DNA from: an uncultured Alphaproteobacteria bacterium
GTDB taxonomy: Bacteria; Pseudomonadota; Alphaproteobacteria; Rhodobacterales; Rhodobacteraceae
DNA length: 64,000 bases
NCBI GenBank assembly: GCA_902578545.1
Contig: CACHDI010000005.1
Location: 57,708 to 121,707 of the forward strand
Direction of reading: 5' to 3'
Shown: positions 55,026-63,653 of the stretch, piece by piece
How the letters are laid out: each line of letters starts with the position of its first letter
Numbering within the stretch: the first letter of the stretch is position 1
The notes under the pieces: generated by a model
The model's input: only the letters and a program-made list of their open reading frames with translations
Databases searched by the model: none
Told to the model about the DNA's origin: nothing
Translations under genes and position numbers: made by a program

Positions 55026-56114
55026 TCATCTTACATCACCTTCAGAAAAAACGCATAAGGCACGAGTTTCAGAATCCAACAAAAAATCTCCTCTTTTTAT
55101 TAATTTTTTCAAAGCAACAAAACCTGCTGAACTAGATTGAGAGATGTGTATTCCTCTTTTTGATAAAAATTGATTGCCTTTCACGGATTCAGTCTCTGTA
55201 ATACTCACAAATGCGTTAGCCGTCTCTGAAAGCGAATAAAAAGCATGCCTTGAGGGATATTTACAGTCTAGCCTTCCCATATCGGAAGCTTGCCCCTTAA
55301 CTACTACAGGTTTACCCTTTAAAATTGATTTTTGCAAACAAGGCGCATATTCAGGTTCTACTATGATGATTATAGGTGAATATCCCAATTTTTTTCTACA
55401 ATATGAAGCAAATGAAGCAGCTAATCCACCTACACCTGCTTGTAAAAATATATGTGTAGGATTATTTCTGATTTTTTTTAAAGCTTGGCTTATTGAAATT
55501 AGATAACCTTCCATTACGTCCAAGCCTGTATCATAATTTTCCCAGGTTGAATCCGAAATTAAAGTCCAATTATTTTTTTTTGAATCATGAATTGCTGCCT
55601 GAAGGGACTCATCATAAGTATCACCAATTATTGATACTTTAGCACCTAATGCCTCAAGTTGACCAATGAATTTTCTTGGTACATTTTTTGAAACATAAAT
55701 AATAGATTTTGCCCCAAATAATCTTGCGCCTGCAGCTAACGACAAACCATGATTTCCTGCACTTGCTGTAGAAAAGGTAACTCCTTTCAATTTTTGTTTG
55801 GCCTTTAAGAGTAAATTATTATCATTGCGATCTATCAAATTTCCTAAAGCAATTTTTGCTATAGTGTATACTGCACCTAGAGCTTTAAAGCTTCCAAGAC
55901 CCAGTCGCTTAGTCTCATCAATAGCAACTAATGATTTAATACCAATCTCATCAGCAATTTTATCAAGATTAAGTAAATTTACTTCGTCTTTGATTGGACA
56001 TTTATTAAAAAAAAGAAAAGGTTTTTCAATATCATTGCTAACTGCTCTATTTGATAATGGGTCTTTACCTTTATTTAAACCTTTAGAAACATAAGAATTG
56101 AGTACTATTTTCAA
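55026..56114 (-). CDS. Diaminopropionate ammonia-lyase-like PLP enzyme
   Basis: A 362-residue fold-type II PLP enzyme. The Schiff-base Lys77 lies in RLGLGSFKALGA, and ASAGNHGLSLAAGARLFGA and QAGVGGLAASFA bind the cofactor phosphate and substrate. The spacing resembles 2,3-diaminopropionate ammonia-lyase (DpaL/YgeX), which yields pyruvate and ammonia, more than threonine dehydratase, and there is no ACT domain. The start is a TTG. The upstream frame stays open for about 14 codons and reads protein-like (KYKNWFDLN), so the N-terminus may be longer. Confidence 0.82.
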   Translation of the reverse strand: MKIVLNSYVSKGLNKGKDPLSNRAVSNDIEKPFLFFNKCPIKDEVNLLNLDKIADEIGIKSLVAIDETKRLGLGSFKALGAVYTIAKIALGNLIDRNDNNLLLKAKQKLKGVTFSTASAGNHGLSLAAGARLFGAKSIIYVSKNVPRKFIGQLEALGAKVSIIGDTYDESLQAAIHDSKKNNWTLISDSTWENYDTGLDVMEGYLISISQALKKIRNNPTHIFLQAGVGGLAASFASYCRKKLGYSPIIIIVEPEYAPCLQKSILKGKPVVVKGQASDMGRLDCKYPSRHAFYSLSETANAFVSITETESVKGNQFLSKRGIHISQSSSAGFVALKKLIKRGDFLLDSETRALCVFSEGDVR

Positions 56115-56220
56115 ATTTAGATCAAACCAATTTTTATACTTAAAATGAATAATTTATATTTAAAATTAACGTTAACATAATAATTAAAATAATTGATATG
56201 TAAATTTTCAGCTGATAAGT

Positions 56221-56604
56221 CTATTTGTCTTCTTTTTTCTTATCTTCTGGTAAAATTTGTTTTTTAGTTGGAGTAGAATTAACGATTTTTTTCACTATAC
56301 CATTAATAGATGATCCATCTTCAATTGCTAGTATTTCATAGGTAATTTCAGCGTCAACAATTGCTCCTGAGTCTAACCTTATTGATTTACCTTTAATTTT
56401 ACCTTTGAATTTACCACTTATAACAATTTCATCAGCATTAAGGGTTCCGTCCATTGAAGATTCAGGACCTAAAATTACTTTTTCTCCATTTATATTACCA
56501 TTGATACGGCCGTCAATCTGCAATTCACCTTTGCATGTGATTGAACCTTTTAGACTAAAACTATTAGCTAAAATAGAACTTGAAAATTTTTGATCTGAAA
56601 ACAA
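56221..56604 (-). CDS. Bactofilin (polymer-forming cytoskeletal protein)
   Basis: A 127-residue bactofilin: short N-terminal tail, central right-handed beta-helix (about 12-105) of repeating turns such as GELQIDGRINGNINGEKVIL and GTLNADEIVISGKFKGKIKG, and a charged C-terminal tail (PEDKKKEDK). Bactofilins self-assemble into filaments without nucleotide and localise cell-wall or envelope enzymes. The start is a TTG with AGGAG 6 bases upstream. It follows an unknown gene by 29 bases, probably in one transcript. Confidence 0.93.
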   Translation of the reverse strand: MFSDQKFSSSILANSFSLKGSITCKGELQIDGRINGNINGEKVILGPESSMDGTLNADEIVISGKFKGKIKGKSIRLDSGAIVDAEITYEILAIEDGSSINGIVKKIVNSTPTKKQILPEDKKKEDK

Positions 56605-56633
56605 ATCTGACTCCTAAATATTTTAAAATTTAA

Positions 56634-56957
56634 TTAATCACTCCACAAAGATACAGCTAATGTAGTCTGATTTTTTGAACTACCATTAAAATGCTTTTGC
56701 ATATCAATCAACCTTGCTCTTACTCTTCTGCCACTTTTAATACTGCAATTAAGCATATTGGCTATTTCGGAAGGTAAGAAACCTAATTGCTCTCTAACTT
56801 TTCTTTTAAGTCCAAAAAAAGAAGAATTTACATCAGCCCAAACAGATACTCTTCCGTCCTGTTCTGCTTCAACTCCTAACCAATCCCCTAAATTTAAATA
56901 TTTTGAAGGTTCTGAATCATTTATGGATTCAAGTTTTGCTTGATCTACTAAATACAT
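56634..56957 (-). CDS. Unknown protein paired with bactofilin
   Basis: A 107-residue soluble protein with no signal peptide or membrane helix. The frame extends to a TTG at 56969, but GGAG inside that extension lies 6 bases before the ATG at 56957, so the latter is the start. I do not recognise it with certainty. The central-to-C-terminal stretch QLGFLPSEIANMLNCSIKSG followed by RRVRARLIDM recalls the second half of a HIRAN domain, but this is weak. Its partner gene encodes bactofilin. A role in polar or envelope organisation is speculation. Confidence 0.7.
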   Translation of the reverse strand: MYLVDQAKLESINDSEPSKYLNLGDWLGVEAEQDGRVSVWADVNSSFFGLKRKVREQLGFLPSEIANMLNCSIKSGRRVRARLIDMQKHFNGSSKNQTTLAVSLWSD

Positions 56958-57250
56958 TTTCTGCTCCAATTATGGCCTGTGTTTATTATTTTTTTTGTTA
57001 AGATATACATAATTTAATCTGTTAGTGTATAAATTATTTTTGAATTATACCCTTAAAAACATTGAGTTATGGCACGAAAGCAACACTTTTTACAACGTTT
57101 ATAATATAAAAATTACTGCATTTTTCATACCAATATTTAAAAAAAAACTATAGGTTGATATTTGAAGTTAAACTCTTCATACATATGGTATAGCGATTAT
57201 CAATAAATACAGTTTTAATTTGAAATGACTTGAAAAAAAAAGGACGATTA

Positions 57251-58192
57251 ATGATTATAGGATTTATTGGTTTAGGCAATTTAGGAGAAAAATTAGCAGC
57301 TACACTTTTAAGAAATGGTTTGGATTTAATCATTCATGATAAATTTAAAGAAAATGGTTCAAAACTAATTACTTCTGGAGCTAAATGGGAAGACAAGCCA
57401 ATTGAATTAGCGAAAAAAAGTGATATTATTATTACTTGCCTGCCTTCACCAATAATTTGTGCTCAGGTTATGGAATCTGAAATTGGAGTAATAAAAGGAT
57501 TTTCTGCTGGCAAAATTTGGCTTGAAATGAGTACAACAAGCAAGTCAGAAGTTTTAAGAATATCAAAATTAGTGTCTGAAATAGGTGGATATTCAGCAGA
57601 CTGTCCTGTATCTGGTGGTTGTCATAAAGCTGCAACAGGAAATATTTCAATTTTTGCTGGTTGTAATAGGGAGGTTTTTGAAAAGATAAAATCAATACTT
57701 TTTATAATGGGAAAAAAAGTTCTCCATACTGGAAATATTGGCACTGCCTCGGTTTTAAAGGTAATGACTAATTACTTAGCTACAGCAAATTTAGTATCTT
57801 GTTGTGAAGCATTGACAACCATGAAAGGCGAAGGATTAGATCTGGCTAAGACATTCGAAGCAATAAAAATCTCATCAGGAAATTCTTTTGTGCATGAAAC
57901 AGAAAGTCAAGTAATATTGAATGGAAGTAGAAATATAAATTTTACTATGGATTTAGTTCTTAAAGATATTGAAATATTTCAAAAAGTGGCGGATGAAAAA
58001 AAAATACCACTAGAAATAGCTCCAAAATTAATAGAAATATTTAAAGATGGAATATCAACATATGGCCATGGAGCATTTTCTCCATCCATAATTAGAAGAC
58101 TAGAAGATAAAACTGGTCTCCAAATTTTATGTGATGGTTTTCCAGAAAATATTGAAGATGATGATGATGAAGTCACGGGTTACGAAGTTTGA
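57251..58192 (+). CDS. 3-Hydroxyisobutyrate dehydrogenase-family oxidoreductase
   Basis: A 313-residue beta-hydroxyacid dehydrogenase. NAD(P) motif GFIGLGNLGEKLAATLL at the N-terminus, substrate-binding DCPVSGGCHKAATGNISIFAG, and the catalytic Lys in KVMTNYLATAN. The frame opens at TTG 57230, but the ATG at 57251 has AAGGA 6 bases before it. The C-terminus ends in an acidic tail (NIEDDDDEVTGYEV) not seen in typical HibD. Substrates may be tartronate semialdehyde, hydroxyisobutyrate or a sulfonate analogue. The gene stands alone. Confidence 0.88.
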   Translation: MIIGFIGLGNLGEKLAATLLRNGLDLIIHDKFKENGSKLITSGAKWEDKPIELAKKSDIIITCLPSPIICAQVMESEIGVIKGFSAGKIWLEMSTTSKSEVLRISKLVSEIGGYSADCPVSGGCHKAATGNISIFAGCNREVFEKIKSILFIMGKKVLHTGNIGTASVLKVMTNYLATANLVSCCEALTTMKGEGLDLAKTFEAIKISSGNSFVHETESQVILNGSRNINFTMDLVLKDIEIFQKVADEKKIPLEIAPKLIEIFKDGISTYGHGAFSPSIIRRLEDKTGLQILCDGFPENIEDDDDEVTGYEV

Positions 58193-58357
58193 TAAAAATT
58201 ATAGCCCTTTTGAGTCATAATTTGGTACTAAAGACGTATGGTTAGTTAAGAAATATTCATAATTTTTCTGATTAATAAATAATAAGCTATTTCATTATTA
58301 CCAATATTAACTACCTAAGAATATATACGCCCTATATCAAATAAAAAATGGCTCATA

Positions 58358-59026
58358 ATGATACCTTTGTTAGTTGTAAAAAATCTAAATAAGGATTTTG
58401 AAAGTTCTGGTGAAAGTTTTGAAGTTTTCAAAAGCTTAAACTTTGAAATTTATCCAAAAACTTCAACTGCATTATTAGGCGAAAGTGGTAGCGGCAAAAC
58501 CACATTAATACATTTAATAGCAGGTTTAGAGTCTCCAGACACCGGTTTAATTAAAATAAATAACATCGAGATATGGAAATATTCAGAACAAAAAAGAGCA
58601 GATTTCAGATTACATAATATTGCTGTAATTTTTCAGCAGTATAATTTGATCCCATCATTGAATATTTTAAACAATATAAAATTTCATTCGAAACTCATTA
58701 AAAAATTTGACCAAAATTTCCAAGATGAACTTATAGAATTATTAGGTTTACAAAGCCTTTTAAAAAAATATCCAGAAGAAATTTCTGGGGGGCAACAACA
58801 AAGAGTCGCTATTGCGAGGGCTATTCTTACTAAACCCAAAATTTTGCTTGCCGATGAACCTACTGGAAATCTTGATGAAGAAAATTCTCTAATAGTTTCC
58901 AGAGCTTTAGAGATACTACTAACTAGGTATAACTCAACAATTATAATTGCAACACATTCAGAAAATTTAGCAAATAGATTGAATAAAAAATTACTAATAA
59001 AAAACAAAAAAATAAGAGAATTATAA
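58358..59026 (+). CDS. ABC transporter ATPase, LolD/MacB-like
   Basis: A 222-residue ATPase with Walker A GESGSGKTT, Q-loop IFQQYNLIPSLNI, signature ISGGQQQRVAIARAI and Walker B LLADEPTGNLDEE, typical of the LolD/MacB/FtsE group that pairs with FtsX-fold permeases. The permease gene starts right after its stop. With the third gene (AttH-like lipocalin) it forms a unit that probably moves a lipophilic compound or lipoprotein across the envelope. Confidence 0.93.
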   Translation: MIPLLVVKNLNKDFESSGESFEVFKSLNFEIYPKTSTALLGESGSGKTTLIHLIAGLESPDTGLIKINNIEIWKYSEQKRADFRLHNIAVIFQQYNLIPSLNILNNIKFHSKLIKKFDQNFQDELIELLGLQSLLKKYPEEISGGQQQRVAIARAILTKPKILLADEPTGNLDEENSLIVSRALEILLTRYNSTIIIATHSENLANRLNKKLLIKNKKIREL

Positions 59027-61471
59027 ATGAAAATATTTGACGTTCTCTTGATGTATAATTTTCAACATTGGTTCAGAAAACCTTTGCAGTTAATTTTTTT
59101 ATTCCTAGGTGTATCTTTAGCTACTACTCTATGGTCCAGTATCCAATTATTAAATTCTGAAGCTAAAAAATCCTACGAAAATGCCGTAACAATAATTTCA
59201 TCTAACCAAAGTCAACTAATTGTTTCGGTTAACAACGATTTAATACCTTTTGAAAATTTTGCTAAACTACGCAGAAATGAATGGCTAATAACTCCAATAA
59301 TTGAAGGTAAATTACCTGATAATAAAAAATTAAAAATAATTGGAGTTGATCCTTTTACACTCTCTCAAAGTACTAGCTTTTATAATTCATTTTTTAAAAC
59401 AACTGCTAATAATCGTGAATTCTTAATAAATAGAAAAGTAGCATTTGCTTCATCAGCAACAATTAAAAAAGTTTCGGGTTTAGATTTAAATCTTGAATTA
59501 ATTGAAACCGACAACTTACTAAAAGATTATTTGTTGGTAGATATCAGCATTGCTGAAGAACTTTTGAATAGAAATGGGAAAATCTCAAGATTTGAACTTA
59601 CAGGTGCTATACCAAGAGATACAAAAATACTTGATGAATTGGGATTGGAAATTAAAAATTCCGAAATAAATAGTGATCTTAAGCAATTAACCAAAAGCTT
59701 TCACCTAAATCTAACTGCTTTTGGGTTTTTAGGATTTATAGTTGGTCTGTTCATAGTCTATTCAACTCTCAACTTATCATTTGAACAAAGAAAATCATCC
59801 TTTTATTCTTTAAGACTTATGGGAATTTCTGTAAGAACAATTTTTTTATCTTCTTTAATAGAAATCTTTTTTCTTTCCTCAATAAGTGGTCTGCTAGGAA
59901 TTTGCTTTGGTCATGTTTTAGCTTCTTCATTATTACCAGATGTAGCATCTACTTTAAACAATATTTATGGTGCTGACATTAATAATCAGTTAAGTTTTTC
60001 TATAAAAGAAATTTTTATTGCTTTATTGATGCCGATCATTGGAACAATTTTAATTTCAACTGGTTTTTTATTTAAAATCTATTTATCTGAAAGAAATACT
60101 AATTATAAACATATTTCTAATACTAACTTTTATTATTTAAAAAAATTTACTCCAATCTTAGTGCTTACTATACTGTTAGTGATAACAGTCATAATTTTGA
60201 TAAATCCTACTGAACTTTTCTTAAGTTTTGTATTAATTGCAATATTGATAATAAGTTCTTCTATATTATTGCCTATATTTCTAAAATCGGGTTTATATTA
60301 TGTCAATTATCGTTTTGAGTTTGAAAACCCAATTTTAAAATGGTTTTTTAGCGATACATTAAAACAAGTAAAAAGAATTTCTCTAAGCCTTAATGCCTTA
60401 ATGCTATCAATAGCTGTAACCATAGGGGTTGATAACATGGTTAAAAGTTTTGAAGAAACTTTTTCAATTTGGCTAGACAAACGTCTTATAACTGAAATGT
60501 ATGTAAGAGCAGATAGTGATGATCTAGCAATAAAAATAAGTAGAGAAACAATAAAAGAAAAAAATGTGATAAATGTTTATCCTATTATTGAAACTAAAAG
60601 TTTTATTAAAGATACAAAAGTGTCAGTAGTAGGGTTTAAGCCTCAAAAATTATATTTTGATAATTGGCCAATCATTTCTAAATCCAAGGATATCTGGGAA
60701 AAAATTCAAAATTCAAACGGAATTTTGATTAATGAACAACTTCATTACAAACTAAATGTTGATATCGGAGATAATATTCAGATCGCTAATCCCTCTAATA
60801 GTCTTAATAATTTTAATAGTACTGTTGTAGGAATTTATCCTGATTATGGTAATTCAGTCCCGCAAATAATGATAAATTTAAATAAATTTCAATATTACTA
60901 TTCAAATATTTTACCACGAAATTTTGCAATCGATATAGTAAAGGGAACTTATAGTGATGTTTCTGAATTAATTCAGAATAAATACGAAATTTCTAATAAA
61001 AACATTATTAACCAGGCCACTATAAAAGAATTTTCAAAAAATGTTTTTAATAAAACATTTACAGTTACTAGATCTTTATCTGACGCTATGATAATTATAG
61101 CTACATTGACATTATTGACATCCTTGATTTCTCTATCAGAAATTCGCGTTATAAATTTATCGCCTCTTTGGGCACTAGGTATCACAAGAATTACCCTTTT
61201 AAAAATCGAATTTGCACAATTTTTACTTCTAATATTTATAGCTTTGGTTTTTGCTATTCCAGTAGGTTTAATTTTATGTTTTCTTCTGACTAACTACTTA
61301 AATGTATCTGCATTTGGCTGGAAATTACCCTACAATTTTTATCCCAATATGTGGGGAAAAACTTTTTTGATTTCATTACTTTGCAGTTTACTTGCTATAA
61401 TGCTTCCTACTTATTTGATGTTTAAAAATTCAGCATCCCTGATGATAAAGAGATACAAAAATGAATGTTAA
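59027..61471 (+). CDS. FtsX-like ABC transporter permease
   Basis: An 814-residue permease with two FtsX-type halves. A first helix at about 20-40 (LIFLFLGVSLATTLW) is followed by a periplasmic domain, three helices (about 228-345), further helices near 375-420, a second periplasmic domain (about 470-670) and a C-terminal trio of helices (about 690-800, ending MLPTYLMFK). The layout suits lipid or lipoprotein extraction, not nutrient import. It abuts the ATPase gene and overlaps the AttH-like gene by 11 bases. Confidence 0.9.
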   Translation: MKIFDVLLMYNFQHWFRKPLQLIFLFLGVSLATTLWSSIQLLNSEAKKSYENAVTIISSNQSQLIVSVNNDLIPFENFAKLRRNEWLITPIIEGKLPDNKKLKIIGVDPFTLSQSTSFYNSFFKTTANNREFLINRKVAFASSATIKKVSGLDLNLELIETDNLLKDYLLVDISIAEELLNRNGKISRFELTGAIPRDTKILDELGLEIKNSEINSDLKQLTKSFHLNLTAFGFLGFIVGLFIVYSTLNLSFEQRKSSFYSLRLMGISVRTIFLSSLIEIFFLSSISGLLGICFGHVLASSLLPDVASTLNNIYGADINNQLSFSIKEIFIALLMPIIGTILISTGFLFKIYLSERNTNYKHISNTNFYYLKKFTPILVLTILLVITVIILINPTELFLSFVLIAILIISSSILLPIFLKSGLYYVNYRFEFENPILKWFFSDTLKQVKRISLSLNALMLSIAVTIGVDNMVKSFEETFSIWLDKRLITEMYVRADSDDLAIKISRETIKEKNVINVYPIIETKSFIKDTKVSVVGFKPQKLYFDNWPIISKSKDIWEKIQNSNGILINEQLHYKLNVDIGDNIQIANPSNSLNNFNSTVVGIYPDYGNSVPQIMINLNKFQYYYSNILPRNFAIDIVKGTYSDVSELIQNKYEISNKNIINQATIKEFSKNVFNKTFTVTRSLSDAMIIIATLTLLTSLISLSEIRVINLSPLWALGITRITLLKIEFAQFLLLIFIALVFAIPVGLILCFLLTNYLNVSAFGWKLPYNFYPNMWGKTFLISLLCSLLAIMLPTYLMFKNSASLMIKRYKNEC

Positions 61472-62543
61472 ATTTATTTTTATTATATTCCTTTTATTAA
61501 ATTTCAATATTGGGTTAACCCAAAATGTTAATCATACAGATAATGGACAATATAATAAAATTTCCAGTGAAAGCTTTGATCTTAAGTTTCCAAGAGACCA
61601 TAATGCGCACAAAGAATTTAAAATTGAATGGTGGTATATTACTGCAAATCTTAAAAATGAAAATGGTGACTCATTTGGAATACAGTGGACACTTTTTAGA
61701 AGTAGATCAGAATTAGATAATAATAAAGCAACAAAACACTTCAAAAATCCCTGGATAAGTGATCAAGTTTGGATGGCTCATGCAGCTGTAACTACTAAAG
61801 ACGGTCATTATTATGAAGAAAAATTTTCTCGTGGAGATACAGGTCAATCAGGAGTAGAACTCTCACCTTTTTTAGCCTGGATAGATGACTGGGAATTCTC
61901 AAGTAATAATGATTGGTCTAAAGCCTCATTAAAAGCTAATGGTAAGCAATTTTCTTATGAACTTAATCTAGAAAGTGAAGGACCACTTATACTGCATGGG
62001 GATGATGGTAAAAGTATAAAAACAAAAGATGGACATTTTTCAGCTTACTACAGCCAGCCATTTTTTAAAATTGAAGGAAAATTAATTATCAATAATAAAA
62101 GTTTTGATGTTCAAGGAAATGCCTGGGCTGATAGAGAATGGTCAAACGCCATTCTAGGTCCGAATCAAGAAGGTTGGGATTGGATTTCTATTCATTTGGA
62201 TGATGAAACGAAACTAATGATATTTAGAGTTAGAGATAGTCAGAGAGGGGATTTTTATTCTGGAACTTTCATCTCTGATCAGAAACAAAAAATTAGTTTA
62301 GAGGGAAAAGATATTAAAATGAAACCGTTAAAATATTTTAATAGAAAAAATATAAAAAACAAAAAAAAATCAAAAGTACCTATAGAATGGAATATAGTTA
62401 TTAAAAGTCACGGTATAGATCTAAAACTTAAAGCTTTGAATAAAAATTCATTTGTAGATACTTTGGTACCTTATTGGGAAGGACCAATTATATTAAGTGG
62501 GTCCCATAAGGGTTTTGGATATTTAGAAATGACTGGATATTAA
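61461..62543 (+). CDS. AttH/CrtC-like lipocalin-family protein
   Basis: A 360-residue secreted protein with signal peptide (IFIIFLLLNFNIGLTQ, about 4-20). The body is the two-domain lipocalin-like AttH/CrtC fold: FKIEWWYITANLKNE and DSFGIQWTLFRS in the first, GNAWADREWSNAILGPNQEG and WDWISIHLDDETKLMIFRVR in the second. Such proteins are often the third member of ABC-FtsX operons and are thought to bind a lipophilic ligand. It is unlikely to be a carotenoid hydratase because no carotenoid genes are nearby. Confidence 0.88.
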   Translation: MNVKFIFIIFLLLNFNIGLTQNVNHTDNGQYNKISSESFDLKFPRDHNAHKEFKIEWWYITANLKNENGDSFGIQWTLFRSRSELDNNKATKHFKNPWISDQVWMAHAAVTTKDGHYYEEKFSRGDTGQSGVELSPFLAWIDDWEFSSNNDWSKASLKANGKQFSYELNLESEGPLILHGDDGKSIKTKDGHFSAYYSQPFFKIEGKLIINNKSFDVQGNAWADREWSNAILGPNQEGWDWISIHLDDETKLMIFRVRDSQRGDFYSGTFISDQKQKISLEGKDIKMKPLKYFNRKNIKNKKKSKVPIEWNIVIKSHGIDLKLKALNKNSFVDTLVPYWEGPIILSGSHKGFGYLEMTGY

Positions 62544-62547
62544 TTTG

Positions 62548-63051
62548 TTATGCGGCTTTACCATCTAATACGGCTCCAACTTTAACTTGGGCTTTCTCTT
62601 CTTCAACTCCATCTACTGCTGCAACCTCTCTGGTTAATCTTTCGAGAGCAGCTTCGTACAACTGTCTTTCTGAATAGGATTGTTCTCTTTGTTCATCATT
62701 ACGATGCAAATCTCTTATAACTTCTGCTATTGATATTAAATCTCCAGAATTTATTTTTTGTTCATATTCTTGAGCCCTTCTGGACCACATTGCTCTTTTA
62801 ACTCTTGCTCTACCCTTTAGGGTACTCATAGCTTTTCCTACTACATCAGGAGATGACAGACTTCTCATCCCAACTGAATCAGCCTTAGATGTAGGGACTC
62901 TTAAGGTCATTTTATCTTTTTCAAAATGAATAACAAACATTTCCATTTCAAATCCAGCTATAACTTCCTTTTCAATAGCCTCTATTTTACCAACTCCGTG
63001 TGATGGATAAACTACATAGTCGTCTTGTGAAAATTCTAAATTATTACTCAT
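62548..63051 (-). CDS. carD: CarD family transcriptional regulator
   Basis: A 167-residue CarD/CdnL protein. The N-terminal RNA-polymerase interaction domain has the hallmark YVVYPSHGVGKIEAIEKEVI and FEKDKMTLRVPTSKADSVGM. The helical C-terminal DNA-binding region includes RARVKRAMWSRRAQEYEQKI and SERQLYEAALERLTREVAAV. It stabilises open complexes at rRNA and housekeeping promoters. Its position next to ferredoxin fdxA is conserved across Alphaproteobacteria. It converges on the AttH-like gene with a 4-base gap. Confidence 0.95.
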   Translation of the reverse strand: MSNNLEFSQDDYVVYPSHGVGKIEAIEKEVIAGFEMEMFVIHFEKDKMTLRVPTSKADSVGMRSLSSPDVVGKAMSTLKGRARVKRAMWSRRAQEYEQKINSGDLISIAEVIRDLHRNDEQREQSYSERQLYEAALERLTREVAAVDGVEEEKAQVKVGAVLDGKAA

Positions 63052-63073
63052 TTATTATTAATCCTTATTAACA

Positions 63074-63102
63074 GAAAAAAAGGAACCGATTAATTCGGTC
63101 CC
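63074..63102 (-). terminator. Rho-independent terminator between fdxA and carD
   Basis: GGAACCGA (63082-63089) pairs with TCGGTCCC (63095-63102) with one G-T pair over a 5-base loop. On the minus strand it is followed by seven T. It ends the transcript from fdxA upstream and insulates carD, which starts at 63051. Confidence 0.8.
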
Positions 63103-63226
63103 TACTAGCAAATTACAGCCATAGTGAAATGGTTATATACTGGTTATAACCTAAGATTCTTGCTATATAACATTTTTTTGATAATAAATCAAATTTAGCT
63201 TATTTCTTCAAATTAAATAATGTCAT

Positions 63227-63565
63227 CTAGTCTCCTTCACCAGGATTTTCAGAAAAATATTTTTTTAATTTGTCTTCTTCATCAGCTTTGGCGTCAGCTT
63301 CAGGTAGTGGATCCTTTCTTATAGTAATGACTGGCCACAGCTCAGAATATTTTCTGTTAAATTCAACCCAATCACTTGCTCCAGGATCAGTATCTGGTTT
63401 TATTGCATCAGCTGGACATTCTGGTTCACAAACCCCACAGTCAATACACTCGTCAGGATGAATAACTAACATATTTTCACCCTCATAGAAACAATCAACA
63501 GGACAGACTTCTACACAATCTGTGTATTTACAATCTACACATTTATCATTTACGATATATGTCAT
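63227..63565 (-). CDS. fdxA: 7Fe ferredoxin (FdxA, 3Fe-4S/4Fe-4S)
   Basis: A 112-residue ferredoxin. Cysteines at 9, 12, 17, 21, 25, 40, 43, 46 and 50 follow the Azotobacter FdI pattern shifted by one. This predicts Cys9, 17 and 50 on the 3Fe-4S cluster, Cys21, 40, 43 and 46 on the 4Fe-4S cluster, and 12 and 25 free. The C-terminal tail ([14 protein letters not shown] onward, acidic end) is standard for the family. It carries electrons at low potential. A terminator lies downstream, before carD. Confidence 0.96.
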   Translation of the reverse strand: MTYIVNDKCVDCKYTDCVEVCPVDCFYEGENMLVIHPDECIDCGVCEPECPADAIKPDTDPGASDWVEFNRKYSELWPVITIRKDPLPEADAKADEEDKLKKYFSENPGEGD

Positions 63566-63653
63566 TTATTCACTCATAAAATTATACATGATTACAAGGT
63601 TACAGTTGTCTTATAGGTAGTCAATTTATTTAGTTTAAAAAGATACATAAAAA

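Noticed and set aside
57069..57104. Short ATG frame MARKQHFLQRL before the hydroxyisobutyrate-dehydrogenase-like gene
   Set aside because: Only 11 residues, no ribosome binding site and about 145 bases away from the gene start, so a leader peptide is not supported.
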